Shown piece by piece: positions 30,780-39,777 of a DNA stretch of 64,000 bases (its first letter is position 1; every line of letters begins with the position of its first letter). The notes beneath the pieces are model-generated. The model had not been told where the DNA came from. It saw nothing but the letters and a program-made list of their open reading frames with translations, and did not search any database. The DNA comes from Coliplasma sp045538555 (lineage in GTDB: Bacteria > Bacillota > Clostridia > Oscillospirales > CAG-382): contig JAZSRP010000034.1 in NCBI GenBank assembly GCA_045538555.1, positions 1-64,000 on the forward strand, in the 5' to 3' direction. Both the position numbers and the translations under genes were made by a program.

Positions 30780-31997
30780 TCATTTTTTTTCAAATAATTT
30801 CAGATCATCGTAGAGGCGGTTTCGTTTTTTTGCGCTTTTCATCACCTGTCCGATATCCGCCTCCTGCTTTTTGAACAATATCCGCATCAAGGACAAAAAA
30901 GGAATGTATATCCAAAACACGGGCAGAAGGATGGGGCATTTTTTTGTGATAGGGTATCGGTTGTACGCTTTTGTGTTGAGGCGGGAAATCATGGCGGAAA
31001 AAGCGGATTTGCGTCCCTTGTCCTCGCTTGACGCACCGCCCACAAAGTGTGAGCTCAGCCGTCTCTCTCTGCTCTGGTAAAAAAAGTTGCTTCCCTCCAG
31101 CAGATCCTCCGTGAGCCGATCCCACAGCTCCTCCTTTGTTCCGCAAAAAAACTCCGGCATGGGCATCCCCAGATGCTTGTGGCAGACCCCGCACAGGGCA
31201 GAACCAAACTTCCACATTCCGCAGGATTCAAAATCCTTTTTGTCCTCATCTGTCAGCATTTTGCTGTAATAATTTGCGCTGATTGCCCAGTCGCACAGCT
31301 GCCGCAGACCAACGCTGGAGGTGAGCATATGCCGTTCTGTATGGAACAGCAGCGACAAAAGCTGAAATTTTGGTGCCAGCACGTTAAACTGCCTTCCCTT
31401 CAGAGCGGCGGTGCAGGTGCGGTCAAGGGCGGAATCAAAAAGCTTTTTTGAAAAATTTCCGCAATCGTTGTTTGGAAAAACAGATACGGAGCGGTGAAGT
31501 TCCACAAACACACCGTCCTTTTCCAGAGCGATGTGAAAATCATGATCCTCTGCCGCCTCCGATTGGCAAAAACCCATTTCACGCAGCAGCTCTGCGCCCT
31601 CCTCCAGCCGTTCCTCCGGCAGCAAAAGGTCAATATCTCCCAGCACTCTCAGCTCGGGGCGGGGATAGCAGGCGGCAACGCTTGCGCCCTTGAGCACAGA
31701 TACGGGAATCCCGCTTTGGATGAGACGGGAGAGAATCTCCTCCTCTGTCTCAAGGAGCTTGTCTCCCTTGAGCATGGTGGAAACAGTGAGCGATTTGAGC
31801 TGTTTTATCAGATCGGCAGGAACCTCCCACTCACTGCTGTGAGCGGTGAGCCCTCCCAAAAGCAGAGGCATGACACTGTGGCGCTTTGCCTCGGTCATCA
31901 GAGCACGCCAATCTGTTCCTTTTGCACAAAAGGGCACACAAACGCCAAAAAGTTCTTCTGCCAGCAGTGCCAGCAACAGGCGGTGTTCTTGGTTCAT
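30780..31997 (-). CDS. NTP_transf_5-type nucleotidyltransferase family protein
   Basis: A 405-residue protein of the uncharacterised nucleotidyltransferase family often annotated NTP_transf_5. The core at about 95-175 has the nucleotidyltransferase pattern: VSVLKGASVAACYP, the metal-binding LRVLGDIDLLLP with Asp-x-Asp, and VELHRSVS. Helical regions flank it on both sides. Family members occur in polysaccharide and peptide-modification loci, but no substrate is established. GGAGG stands seven bases before the ATG. It is the last gene of the minus polysaccharide arm and lies upstream of the two Trp-Trp mini-protein genes. Confidence 0.75.
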   Translation of the reverse strand: MNQEHRLLLALLAEELFGVCVPFCAKGTDWRALMTEAKRHSVMPLLLGGLTAHSSEWEVPADLIKQLKSLTVSTMLKGDKLLETEEEILSRLIQSGIPVSVLKGASVAACYPRPELRVLGDIDLLLPEERLEEGAELLREMGFCQSEAAEDHDFHIALEKDGVFVELHRSVSVFPNNDCGNFSKKLFDSALDRTCTAALKGRQFNVLAPKFQLLSLLFHTERHMLTSSVGLRQLCDWAISANYYSKMLTDEDKKDFESCGMWKFGSALCGVCHKHLGMPMPEFFCGTKEELWDRLTEDLLEGSNFFYQSRERRLSSHFVGGASSEDKGRKSAFSAMISRLNTKAYNRYPITKKCPILLPVFWIYIPFLSLMRILFKKQEADIGQVMKSAKKRNRLYDDLKLFEKK

Positions 31998-32039
31998 GCT
32001 CTTGCCTCCTTTTTTGATAAGTTATTGAAAATATCTTGA

Positions 32040-34544
32040 TCAGTCAACCACTCCCGAGCCCGCAATAACAGAAAAAATCTCTGCACCGTTGCGAAATCCT
32101 CTGGGTTTATAGTATGTTTTGTTTATAAAATCAATGACAGAATCCGCATCCTCGCGTTTGACAAGAATCATGATGCATCCGCCAAGCCCTGCGCCGGAGA
32201 GCTGTGCCCCCAGAACGCCTTTTTGGGCAAGAACGCTGTCCACAAGTCCGTCAATATCGGCAGTGGAGCAGGCATATCCGCCCGGCTGATTGTGGATCTG
32301 TGCGTTTGACACCTTGGCGGGATGCTCGCTTTTCAGATCGTTGATGAGACGGTAGAGATACAGCTCGTTGGCGGAATAATCGTATTTTTTGTCCCCTGAT
32401 GCCACGCGGTCGCCGTTGTGGCTGGTGTTCATCAGTTCGCCCAAGCGGGAAATATCTCCGCTTTTGAGACACCGGATACAAAATTCACTTCTCTCACACT
32501 CGGCGATGCCGTACAGAACCACACTGCGAATATCATAAAACTCCGGCGGAGTGTGGGTTTTAAAAATTCTTTCGATACGGTCGGATTCCTCCGGGAGTGC
32601 CTGTCTTACCTCCTCTGCAGTCATCCGCTCGGGAAGGGTGATGAGCATCTCGTAGATTCTGGACGGGGGAACAGACAGAGTTTTGGGATTGACGTCCTTG
32701 AGCACTTTCATTTTTTCGGCATACTGCGGAAAATTCTTTTTAAGCAGCATCAGGCCAAACTCGTACCCTGCAATCTTTGAATTGAAAATATCCTTTGCTC
32801 CCGCGCTCTTTTTTGCCTCCACAAAGCTGTTGGCAACAATGAGACGGTAATCCTCGGGAAAAGGAACCGATTCTCCTACAGAGAACGGGTTGAAATAAAG
32901 ATGGGTAATGCTTCCTGCGCTTCCGCATTTCATTGCGGCGTGGTCGCCTGCACCGCCCCGTGAGCCCACAAACCATTCTCCCTCACCGCACAGGCGTATA
33001 AATTCGCTTCGATCCAGCTCGATGCCGTTGAGGGCAACTGCCGCTTCCATGGTGGAGACCACAATGGAGGAGGAGCTGGAAAGTCCTGCTGCCATGGGGA
33101 TGTTTCCCAAAAACATCATGTTCATGCCGCACAGAGCTTTTTTTCTGTCACCAAGCTGAAGCCGAAGGATGGCGGCCTTGACATAGTTGATCCAATCACC
33201 TTTGTGCTGTTCCACAACGGAGGTGATGGAGGCAGATTCAATAAATTCCAGCCAGTTTTCGGTGTCGTATTTTTTTATGTGATCCAGAATGGAAAAGCTA
33301 TAATCCTCAAATCCATCCTTTACGTTGGAGATGGTAACAACATCGTCCTCGGTGGGCGAAACCGCCACCAGCATTTCACGGCTGATGGTGAGTACGTTGA
33401 TGCTTCCGCCCCGATGCTCAATATGGCGTCCCATTACGTTGAGACGGCCGGGAGCCCTTGCGATCAAAATTTCTCTGTCGCCAAACCGCTCCAAAAACCG
33501 TTCCAGCAAAAGGATATAGCTTTCTCTGCGCTCCGCCAAAAGCCGGCTGTCGTTGCCGTATATCTCAACAAATTTTGCTTCCATACCACTGTCACGGCGG
33601 CGAATCCGATCCAAAAGCTCGCTTGCTTTCGGAATCCGGCGGCTCACGTGGGAAGCAAAGTATTTTTCAAGCTTTATCAGCTCCTCCATGGTGCTGTAGG
33701 TCAGCAGCATGTGGGGTTCTGTGACGGGAACGATCTTTGTGCCGCCGTTGGCAGAAAGATCGTTGATGGCGTCTGTCATGTACAGCTCGCCCTGTGCGTT
33801 GTTTGAGCTGAGGTTGGACAGGGCAGACAACGCAGTGTCCACGTCCACCAGATAAGTGGCGGAGTTGACGTATTTTCCCGACTCGATATCTTTGGGACTG
33901 AATTTGTGTCCGCAAAGCTCTGTGGGTATCACGCTCGTCAGCTTTTTTGCAGATTCCAGCAGTTTTGCGCTCTTTTTCTCGCTGAGTCCAAAGGAACCGA
34001 CAGCATTTTCAAGCTCCGATTCATCAAGGGGAAGCAGTGTGGAAATATGTCTCAGATACGAATCCATCTGCTCGATGATACCGCAGACCTTCCCGTTTTT
34101 CATCAGCACTCTGCCGCCGGAGGGGTTGCGGTCTTTTGGAGTAACTGCAAAAACAGCGCTGTCTCCCGGGCCAAATTCTTCTATCAGCCATTTAAAAACC
34201 AAAGGGTCGATGATCTTGTCGCCCATACAAACAAAAGCGTTGCCTGTATAACCCGTAGATCTCAGTGCCTTGAGTCCGATATAGGCGGCGTTTCCCGTAC
34301 CGTTTTGTGTCTTTTGGTATGCGTACACCACTCCCTCGACACCGTCGAGGCAGTCCATGACCTTGTCTGCTTTTGATCCCACCACCACCACAAAACGGGA
34401 CACGCCCGCTTGCTTCAGGTTGTCAATAAGCCGCAGAATGGCAGGTCTTCCCGCAATTTCATAGCACACCTTGTGGGTACGGTCGTCCTTCATGCGGGTG
34501 CCTCTGCCGGCACAAAGAAGAATTGCCGCTGGAGAGCTGTTCAT
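32040..34544 (-). CDS. Fused sugar nucleotidyltransferase / galactokinase-like GHMP kinase
   Basis: An 834-residue fusion. Residues 1-300 are a sugar-1-phosphate nucleotidyltransferase: AAILLCAGRGTRMKD at 6-20, GTGNAAYIGL near 82-91, and FVCMGDK as the metal-site strand. Residues 355-834 are a GHMP kinase of galactokinase type: ARAPGRLNVMGRHIEHRGG (362-380), PMAAGLSSSSSIVV (483-496), and GAQLSGAGLGGC near the C terminus. In galactokinases the first motif reads GEHTDY; here it is GRHIEH, so the sugar may not be galactose. The two activities would convert a free sugar to sugar-1-phosphate and then to a nucleotide sugar, as FKP does for fucose. GGGAGG is eight bases before the ATG. It belongs to the polysaccharide operon. 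Confidence 0.8.
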   Translation of the reverse strand: MNSSPAAILLCAGRGTRMKDDRTHKVCYEIAGRPAILRLIDNLKQAGVSRFVVVVGSKADKVMDCLDGVEGVVYAYQKTQNGTGNAAYIGLKALRSTGYTGNAFVCMGDKIIDPLVFKWLIEEFGPGDSAVFAVTPKDRNPSGGRVLMKNGKVCGIIEQMDSYLRHISTLLPLDESELENAVGSFGLSEKKSAKLLESAKKLTSVIPTELCGHKFSPKDIESGKYVNSATYLVDVDTALSALSNLSSNNAQGELYMTDAINDLSANGGTKIVPVTEPHMLLTYSTMEELIKLEKYFASHVSRRIPKASELLDRIRRRDSGMEAKFVEIYGNDSRLLAERRESYILLLERFLERFGDREILIARAPGRLNVMGRHIEHRGGSINVLTISREMLVAVSPTEDDVVTISNVKDGFEDYSFSILDHIKKYDTENWLEFIESASITSVVEQHKGDWINYVKAAILRLQLGDRKKALCGMNMMFLGNIPMAAGLSSSSSIVVSTMEAAVALNGIELDRSEFIRLCGEGEWFVGSRGGAGDHAAMKCGSAGSITHLYFNPFSVGESVPFPEDYRLIVANSFVEAKKSAGAKDIFNSKIAGYEFGLMLLKKNFPQYAEKMKVLKDVNPKTLSVPPSRIYEMLITLPERMTAEEVRQALPEESDRIERIFKTHTPPEFYDIRSVVLYGIAECERSEFCIRCLKSGDISRLGELMNTSHNGDRVASGDKKYDYSANELYLYRLINDLKSEHPAKVSNAQIHNQPGGYACSTADIDGLVDSVLAQKGVLGAQLSGAGLGGCIMILVKREDADSVIDFINKTYYKPRGFRNGAEIFSVIAGSGVVD

Positions 34545-34579
34545 GAGGTTGTCCTCCCTTTTTTTAAAAAAAGGATTTT

Positions 34580-35713
34580 TTATTTTTTGAGAAACGCTTT
34601 TATTTCATCTGCCACCTGTGTGATCTCTTCTGTTGTGAGATAGGGGTGCATTGGCAGAGAAAGACAGGTGTCCGTCACGCGGTTGGTGTTGGAAAAATCG
34701 CCCTTGTCAAATCCCGCATTTTTTACAGCGGTTTGAGAATGCATTCCTTTTGGATAATATACCATTGAGGGAATATTTTTTGATTTGAGGTGCTGCTGGA
34801 GAGCGTCCCTTGTTTTTCTGTCCTCAAGCAAAATGGTGTACTGCGCCCAGCTGGAAACAAATCCTTCGGGAACCAGCGGTGTCACCACCACGTCCTTCAA
34901 AAGCTCCGTGTATGTATGCGCAACACGGTTTACTTCATCGATCTCATAATCTCTGAAAGCGTGGAATTTTGGCAGCAGAATGGCTGCCTGCAGGGTATCA
35001 AGCCGTGAGTTGAGACCTGTCTGTCTGTTGTCATACTTGTCCTCAGGCGATCTGCCCTGAGCACGGATGGATCTCAAAACCTCGTCAAGCCCGTCGTCGT
35101 TGGTAAAAACAGCGCCGCCGTCGCCGTAACAGCCAAGGGGTTTTGCGGGGAAGAAAGATGTTGTGGCGGCATCGCCAAAGGAGCATGCCTTGCGTCCGTT
35201 GATGCTTCCGCCAAAGCCTTGGGCTCCGTCCTCAAGCACCAAAAGCCCGTATTTTTTTGCAATGGCAATAATTTTTTCATAATCGGCGCACTGACCGAAA
35301 AGGTCAACGGGAATGATAACTTTGGGAGTGAGGCGCCCCTCTTCTATGGTGCGGATGATTGCCTTTTCCAGTGCCTCGGGGCACATGTTGAATGTACGGC
35401 TGTCAATATCCACCGTGATTGTCTCGGCACCCAGTCCCATAGCGCAGTTTACCGTGGCAAAAAAGGTAAAATCGGGAGCAAACACAGCGTCGCCCTCGCC
35501 GATGCCCCATGCCTTGAGCACCAGAATAAGTGCATCGGTGCCGTTGGCGCAGGAAATACAGTGTTTTACACCAACATAGTCCGCCAGCTCCTTTTCAAGC
35601 TGCTCCACCTGGGGTCCAAAAATAAATCTTGTGCTGTTGATAACCTCGGCAATACCTGCGTCAATTTCTGATTTGAGCGCTTGATACTGTCTGGAAAGAT
35701 CACGGAATTGCAT
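34580..35713 (-). CDS. wbpE: WbpE-like sugar aminotransferase (DegT/DnrJ/EryC1)
   Basis: A PLP-dependent aminotransferase of the DegT family. The PLP-binding Lys lies in SFFPAKPLGCYGDGG, and other family segments are HCISCANGTDALILVLKAWG and PVDLFGQCADY. In the WbpABDEI pathway this enzyme aminates the 3-keto intermediate of UDP-GlcNAcA at C3 with glutamate as donor. The four genes upstream in the transcript supply the other four steps, which supports that assignment over other DegT roles. AAGGAG lies 11 bases before the ATG, inside the end of the acetyltransferase gene. Confidence 0.85.
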   Translation of the reverse strand: MQFRDLSRQYQALKSEIDAGIAEVINSTRFIFGPQVEQLEKELADYVGVKHCISCANGTDALILVLKAWGIGEGDAVFAPDFTFFATVNCAMGLGAETITVDIDSRTFNMCPEALEKAIIRTIEEGRLTPKVIIPVDLFGQCADYEKIIAIAKKYGLLVLEDGAQGFGGSINGRKACSFGDAATTSFFPAKPLGCYGDGGAVFTNDDGLDEVLRSIRAQGRSPEDKYDNRQTGLNSRLDTLQAAILLPKFHAFRDYEIDEVNRVAHTYTELLKDVVVTPLVPEGFVSSWAQYTILLEDRKTRDALQQHLKSKNIPSMVYYPKGMHSQTAVKNAGFDKGDFSNTNRVTDTCLSLPMHPYLTTEEITQVADEIKAFLKK

Positions 35714-35718
35714 AAAAA

Positions 35719-36282
35719 TCAGATCTCCTTCAGCCCGTTTTGGGATTCAATGTAATTTCTGCCGCAATGAGAGCAGCTCAGCCCGTCCTTCAACAGCTCG
35801 CCGCACTCACACACCCAGCCCCGTATTTTTGCCGGAACACCCAGCATCAAAGCGTGATCGGGCACGTCGCAGGCAACCACGGCACCCGCTCCGATGAGAG
35901 CCCAGCTTCCCACGGTGTGTCCGCACACCACGGTGGCGTTGGCGCCGATGCTGGCTCCTGTTTTTACAAGTGTTTTTTTATAGTTTGCCCGTCCCTTTGG
36001 GTACTTGGCACGGGGGGTGAGGTCGTTGGTAAAAACGCAGGACGGTCCGCAAAAAACGTGGTCCATCAGCTCCACTCCCTCATATACCGCAACGTTGTTT
36101 TGTATCTTGACTCCGTTGCCGATACGCACGTTGTTGGCAACGTTGACGTTTTGACCAAGCGAGCAGTTCTCGCCGATGACGGCGCCGCTTTGAATATGGC
36201 AAAAATGCCAGATTTTTGTGCCTTTTCCGATCAAAACGTTTTCGTCAACGTAGCTGCTTTCGTGAACAAAATGGTCGGACAT
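35719..36282 (-). CDS. wbpD: WbpD-like N-acetyltransferase
   Basis: A left-handed beta-helix acyltransferase: hexapeptide repeats (VLIGKGTKIWHFCHI, VIGENCSLGQNV, VRIGNGVKIQNNV) and the loop FTNDLTPRAKYP. This matches WbpD/WlbB, which acetylates the 3-amino group of UDP-GlcNAc(3N)A with acetyl-CoA. A C-terminal zinc-ribbon-like tail (CECGELL, CSHCGR) follows residue 160. Its ATG overlaps the stop of the dehydrogenase gene by one base, a sign of tight coupling in the pathway. Confidence 0.85.
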   Translation of the reverse strand: MSDHFVHESSYVDENVLIGKGTKIWHFCHIQSGAVIGENCSLGQNVNVANNVRIGNGVKIQNNVAVYEGVELMDHVFCGPSCVFTNDLTPRAKYPKGRANYKKTLVKTGASIGANATVVCGHTVGSWALIGAGAVVACDVPDHALMLGVPAKIRGWVCECGELLKDGLSCSHCGRNYIESQNGLKEI

Positions 36283-37355
36283 CAGAATTCCCCTTTCATG
36301 TCCGTGGAGGCAAAATCTGTCAGGGGAAGCTTCACGGGAAGCCCCGTTTTGCGGCTCTTGTAGATAGCAAGCACCATTTCCAGTGCGTTTCTTCCCGCAA
36401 CGGCATCCACGTATGGGTCACGGTCCTCATTGATGGCGTCCATAACGTCGGCAAACAGAGCAGTGTGTCCGTTTCCGTATACGTTGCTGGTTGCCTCACA
36501 CAGATTTTTGTTTGCCTCGTCCTCATCGGTCTCGTCAGCAAAGTTCCACACGTCAATATTGTTGGTGGAGGTGCCGCCGATCTTTACGGTGCCCTTCTCG
36601 CCAAAGAGATAGAGAGTCTCCTCCAGGTTGCGGGGGAACACGTTTACGGTGCCCTCGATGGTGGCAACGGAGCCGTTTTTAAATCTGACCACTGCCATTC
36701 CCAAGTCCTCTGCCTCCAGATAATCGTGGAACTGCTGCTTGGTGGTGCCGTATACCTCCTCCACCTCGTCGCCCAGCATCCATCTCAAAAGGTCGATGCC
36801 GTGGATACACTGGTTCATGAGACATCCGCCATCCTGTGCCCAAGTGCCTCTCCAGGTTGCCTGATCATAATAATCCCTGTTGCGGTTCCAGCGCACGTGT
36901 ATGGAGCCGTGGGACATACGGCCAAACCGACCGCTTTCGATTGCGGTGCGGGTCTGCTGAACCGCTTTGTTAAACCTGTTTTGATGGCAGGCGCAGACCT
37001 TGACGCCCTTTTCACGGGAGCGTCTGATGATCTCGTCCGCATCGGCCATGTTCATTGCCATGGGCTTTTCGATAATAACGTTGATACCTCTGTCGATGCA
37101 GGCAAGCGCGATCTCGGCGTGAATACCGCTCTCGGTGGCAATGCTCACCAGAGTGGGCTTGATCTCGTCAAGCATCACGGTATAATCGGCGTATCTTTTG
37201 ATGCTTGTGTTGTTTTCCAACCCGTGCTTTGCCAGCAGGAGGTCACATTTTTCGGGAATAATATCACAAACAGCGGCGATCTCCAGCTGATTGTTCACAG
37301 CGGCTTTGATGTGGTTGGTTGCAATTCTTCCGCAACCGATAAGCGCGTATTTCAT
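36282..37355 (-). CDS. wbpB: WbpB-like 3-dehydrogenase (Gfo/Idh/MocA family)
   Basis: An NAD-dependent oxidoreductase with an N-terminal Rossmann fold (ALIGCGRIATNHIKAA) and the EKPMAMN motif of the Gfo/Idh/MocA family, followed by CHQNRFNKAVQ. In this context it oxidises UDP-GlcNAcA at C3 (WbpB/WlbA). The ATG overlaps the epimerase stop by four bases. At 357 residues it is of ordinary length for the family. Confidence 0.85.
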   Translation of the reverse strand: MKYALIGCGRIATNHIKAAVNNQLEIAAVCDIIPEKCDLLLAKHGLENNTSIKRYADYTVMLDEIKPTLVSIATESGIHAEIALACIDRGINVIIEKPMAMNMADADEIIRRSREKGVKVCACHQNRFNKAVQQTRTAIESGRFGRMSHGSIHVRWNRNRDYYDQATWRGTWAQDGGCLMNQCIHGIDLLRWMLGDEVEEVYGTTKQQFHDYLEAEDLGMAVVRFKNGSVATIEGTVNVFPRNLEETLYLFGEKGTVKIGGTSTNNIDVWNFADETDEDEANKNLCEATSNVYGNGHTALFADVMDAINEDRDPYVDAVAGRNALEMVLAIYKSRKTGLPVKLPLTDFASTDMKGEF

Positions 37356-38434
37356 GCTTTTTTACCCTTCCAATCCATTATAATACTCAAAATCTTTTCT
37401 GCTGCGTGTCCGTCGCCAAAGGGCTGATATTCAGGGTCGATGATCTGCACTGCGGACAGCTTTTTCAGAATATCGTTTCTGTCGGGCTTTGCCAGCTGGT
37501 TGCGGTTGCCCACCAGAGTCTCGGGCCATGCGGCATGGTCAAATACAAAGACACACTGCACGCCGGCATAAAATGCCTCGCACTGAAGTCCGCCGGAATC
37601 CGTAACGATCTTTTTGGCATTTTTTGTCAGCCACACCGAGGCAGAATACTGCACGGGATTGATGAGAATCACGTTGTCAAACCCCTGCTCCCTGCAGATA
37701 CGGGCAGCGCGCTCCTTGTTGCGGGGATGGACGGGGTACACGGTTTTTGCATCCAGCGAGTTCATTGCCGCCATGATCTCCGTCAGGGGCTCGTCGGAAT
37801 AAGTGTTTTCCTGTCGATGGCAGGTCATGTAATAAAATTCGTCGGGAATCTCCGCAGGGGAGCCGTCAAGAAGGGTGATGCTCTCCTTTGGCATGGGCTT
37901 GTCCGCAAAATGGAGGAAAGAGTCGTACATGATGTTTCCGACCACGTGGGCTCTGTCTGCCAGCCCCTCTGCTTCCAGCTTTTTGTATGCATCGTCGGTG
38001 GCGCAGAAAAGCAGGGAGGAGATATGGTCTGTGCAGATACGGTTGACCTCCTCGGGATTGTCCAGTGTGCCGAGACGGTTGCCGGATTCCACGTGGATCA
38101 CGGGAATGCGGAGCTTGACCGCCGCAAGAGATGCGGCAAGAGTGGAGTTTGTGTCACCGTAGACCAAAAGAGCATCCGGTGTTTCGGAAATCAAAATTTC
38201 CTCAATTTTTTGCATCATGGTGCCTGTCATAGAGGCGTGGGATCCGCCGTTTACACCAAGATTGTATTTGGGCTTGGGGATCCCCATTTCTTCAAAAAAA
38301 ATATCGGACATGTTGGGGTCATAATGCTGACCCGTATGAACCAGAATCTCCTCCAGCTCGCGGGAAAAAACACGGGAGCCGGCGGCTGCTTTGATAAACT
38401 GCGGGCGTGCGCCCACCACGGTGACGATCTTCAT
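37352..38434 (-). CDS. wbpI: WbpI-like UDP-sugar 2-epimerase
   Basis: A non-hydrolysing UDP-sugar 2-epimerase. Visible motifs: GARPQFIKAA at the N terminus, HTGQHYDPNMSDIFF, LVYGDTNSTLA, HVESGNRLGTLDNPEEVNR and TDSGGLQCEAFYAGVQ. Given its neighbours, the substrate is most likely UDP-GlcNAc(3NAc)A, converted to the manno form (WbpI), rather than UDP-GlcNAc (WecB). Sequence alone does not separate the two. It overlaps the preceding stop codon by one base. Confidence 0.83.
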   Translation of the reverse strand: MKIVTVVGARPQFIKAAAGSRVFSRELEEILVHTGQHYDPNMSDIFFEEMGIPKPKYNLGVNGGSHASMTGTMMQKIEEILISETPDALLVYGDTNSTLAASLAAVKLRIPVIHVESGNRLGTLDNPEEVNRICTDHISSLLFCATDDAYKKLEAEGLADRAHVVGNIMYDSFLHFADKPMPKESITLLDGSPAEIPDEFYYMTCHRQENTYSDEPLTEIMAAMNSLDAKTVYPVHPRNKERAARICREQGFDNVILINPVQYSASVWLTKNAKKIVTDSGGLQCEAFYAGVQCVFVFDHAAWPETLVGNRNQLAKPDRNDILKKLSAVQIIDPEYQPFGDGHAAEKILSIIMDWKGKKA

Positions 38435-39747
38435 TACAATACCTCGATATTGTCTCTGGGAGTAACGTTTTTCATAACGTTTTTGGTATCAAAGATAGCT
38501 TTTGCGTTTTGCTGTACCATGGGATAATCCACGTTGGAGTGAGCGGTGGTAACCATCACAAGGTCATATTCTGCCACTGCCTCGGGAGTGAGCGCGGGGA
38601 TACCTGTCATAGAGAGCTCTCCGTCTCTGAAAGAGGGGACCCAGGGATCAAAATACTCCACGTTTGCGCCTGTCAGCAGCAGTTTTTCAATAACGCGGAT
38701 AGCGGGAGACTCACGGTAATCGTCGATGTCCTGCTTGTAGGAAACGCCCAGAACCAAAACTCTGGAGCCGTTGAGGGATTTTTGAAATCTGTTGAGAATA
38801 CGTGAAGCTCTGTCAACGCAGTACTCGGGCATACGGTCGTTGATCATCATGGAGCTCTCGATCATAGATGTGTGGAATCCGTATTCTCTTGCCTTCCAGC
38901 TCAGATAATAGGGGTCAAGCGGAATGCAGTGGCCTCCCAGACCGGGACCGGGATAGAACGCCTGAAAACCATAGGGCTTGGATTTTGCGGCGTCAACAAC
39001 CTCCCACACGCTGATTCCCATGCGGTGGCAGAGCATTGCGATCTCGTTGATAAGTCCGATGTTTATATTGCGGTAGGTGTTTTCCAGGATCTTTTCCATT
39101 TCAGCCACAGCGGGGGATGAAACGGTGTGCACATCGCCCGAAAGCACCGAGCGGTACATCTCTGCGATGACCTCGGTGGCATCGGCGCCTACACCGCCCA
39201 CCACTTTGGGGGTGTTTTTTGTTTTGTAGATCAGGTTGCCCGGATCAACACGCTCGGGAGAGAATCCGAGATAAAAATCCTCACCGCACACCAGTCCGGA
39301 GCCCTCTTCCAGAATGGGCTTTATCAGTTCCTCGGTGGTGCCGGGATAAGTGGTGGATTCAAGCACTACCATGGTATTCTTTTTCAGATGTTTTGAGATT
39401 GCGATTGCCGAATCACGCACGTAGCTGATATCGGGCTGCTGGTGAGTGTCAAGAGGAGTGGGAACGCAGATTGCAATAAAATCAACGTCTTTTATGAAAG
39501 AAAAATCGGTAGTGGCGGAAAGAATGCCGTCACGAACAAGCTGTGCAAGATCAGAATCCACAACGTCACCGATATAGTTTGAACCCTGATTTACAAGCTC
39601 AACCTTTTTTTGCTGAACGTCAAATCCGATGGTGCGGAATCCCGCTTTTGCCTTTTCGACCGCAAGGGGAAGTCCCACGTAGCCCAGTCCCACCACGCCG
39701 CAGACGATCTCCTTGTTTTTGATTTTGGAAAGAAGTTGCTGTTTCAT
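38434..39747 (-). CDS. wbpA: WbpA-like UDP-GlcNAc C6-dehydrogenase
   Basis: A UDP-sugar 6-dehydrogenase of the UDP-glucose/UDP-ManNAc dehydrogenase family. The Rossmann fingerprint GVVGLGYVGLPLAVEKAKAG is at the N terminus and the catalytic-Cys loop PGPGLGGHCIPLDPYYL at about 260-276. It oxidises the C6 hydroxyl to a carboxylate in two steps with NAD. As the first gene of a WbpA-I-B-D-E block it probably uses UDP-GlcNAc, making the uronic acid that enters the pathway. Confidence 0.88.
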   Translation of the reverse strand: MKQQLLSKIKNKEIVCGVVGLGYVGLPLAVEKAKAGFRTIGFDVQQKKVELVNQGSNYIGDVVDSDLAQLVRDGILSATTDFSFIKDVDFIAICVPTPLDTHQQPDISYVRDSAIAISKHLKKNTMVVLESTTYPGTTEELIKPILEEGSGLVCGEDFYLGFSPERVDPGNLIYKTKNTPKVVGGVGADATEVIAEMYRSVLSGDVHTVSSPAVAEMEKILENTYRNINIGLINEIAMLCHRMGISVWEVVDAAKSKPYGFQAFYPGPGLGGHCIPLDPYYLSWKAREYGFHTSMIESSMMINDRMPEYCVDRASRILNRFQKSLNGSRVLVLGVSYKQDIDDYRESPAIRVIEKLLLTGANVEYFDPWVPSFRDGELSMTGIPALTPEAVAEYDLVMVTTAHSNVDYPMVQQNAKAIFDTKNVMKNVTPRDNIEVL

Positions 39748-39777
39748 TTTTTTCCTCGCTTAAATACAATTTTTATT

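Noticed and set aside
36216..38527. Long plus-strand frames over the wbp genes
   Set aside because: They are mirror frames of the Gfo/Idh/MocA dehydrogenase and epimerase genes, whose motifs are unambiguous on the minus strand.
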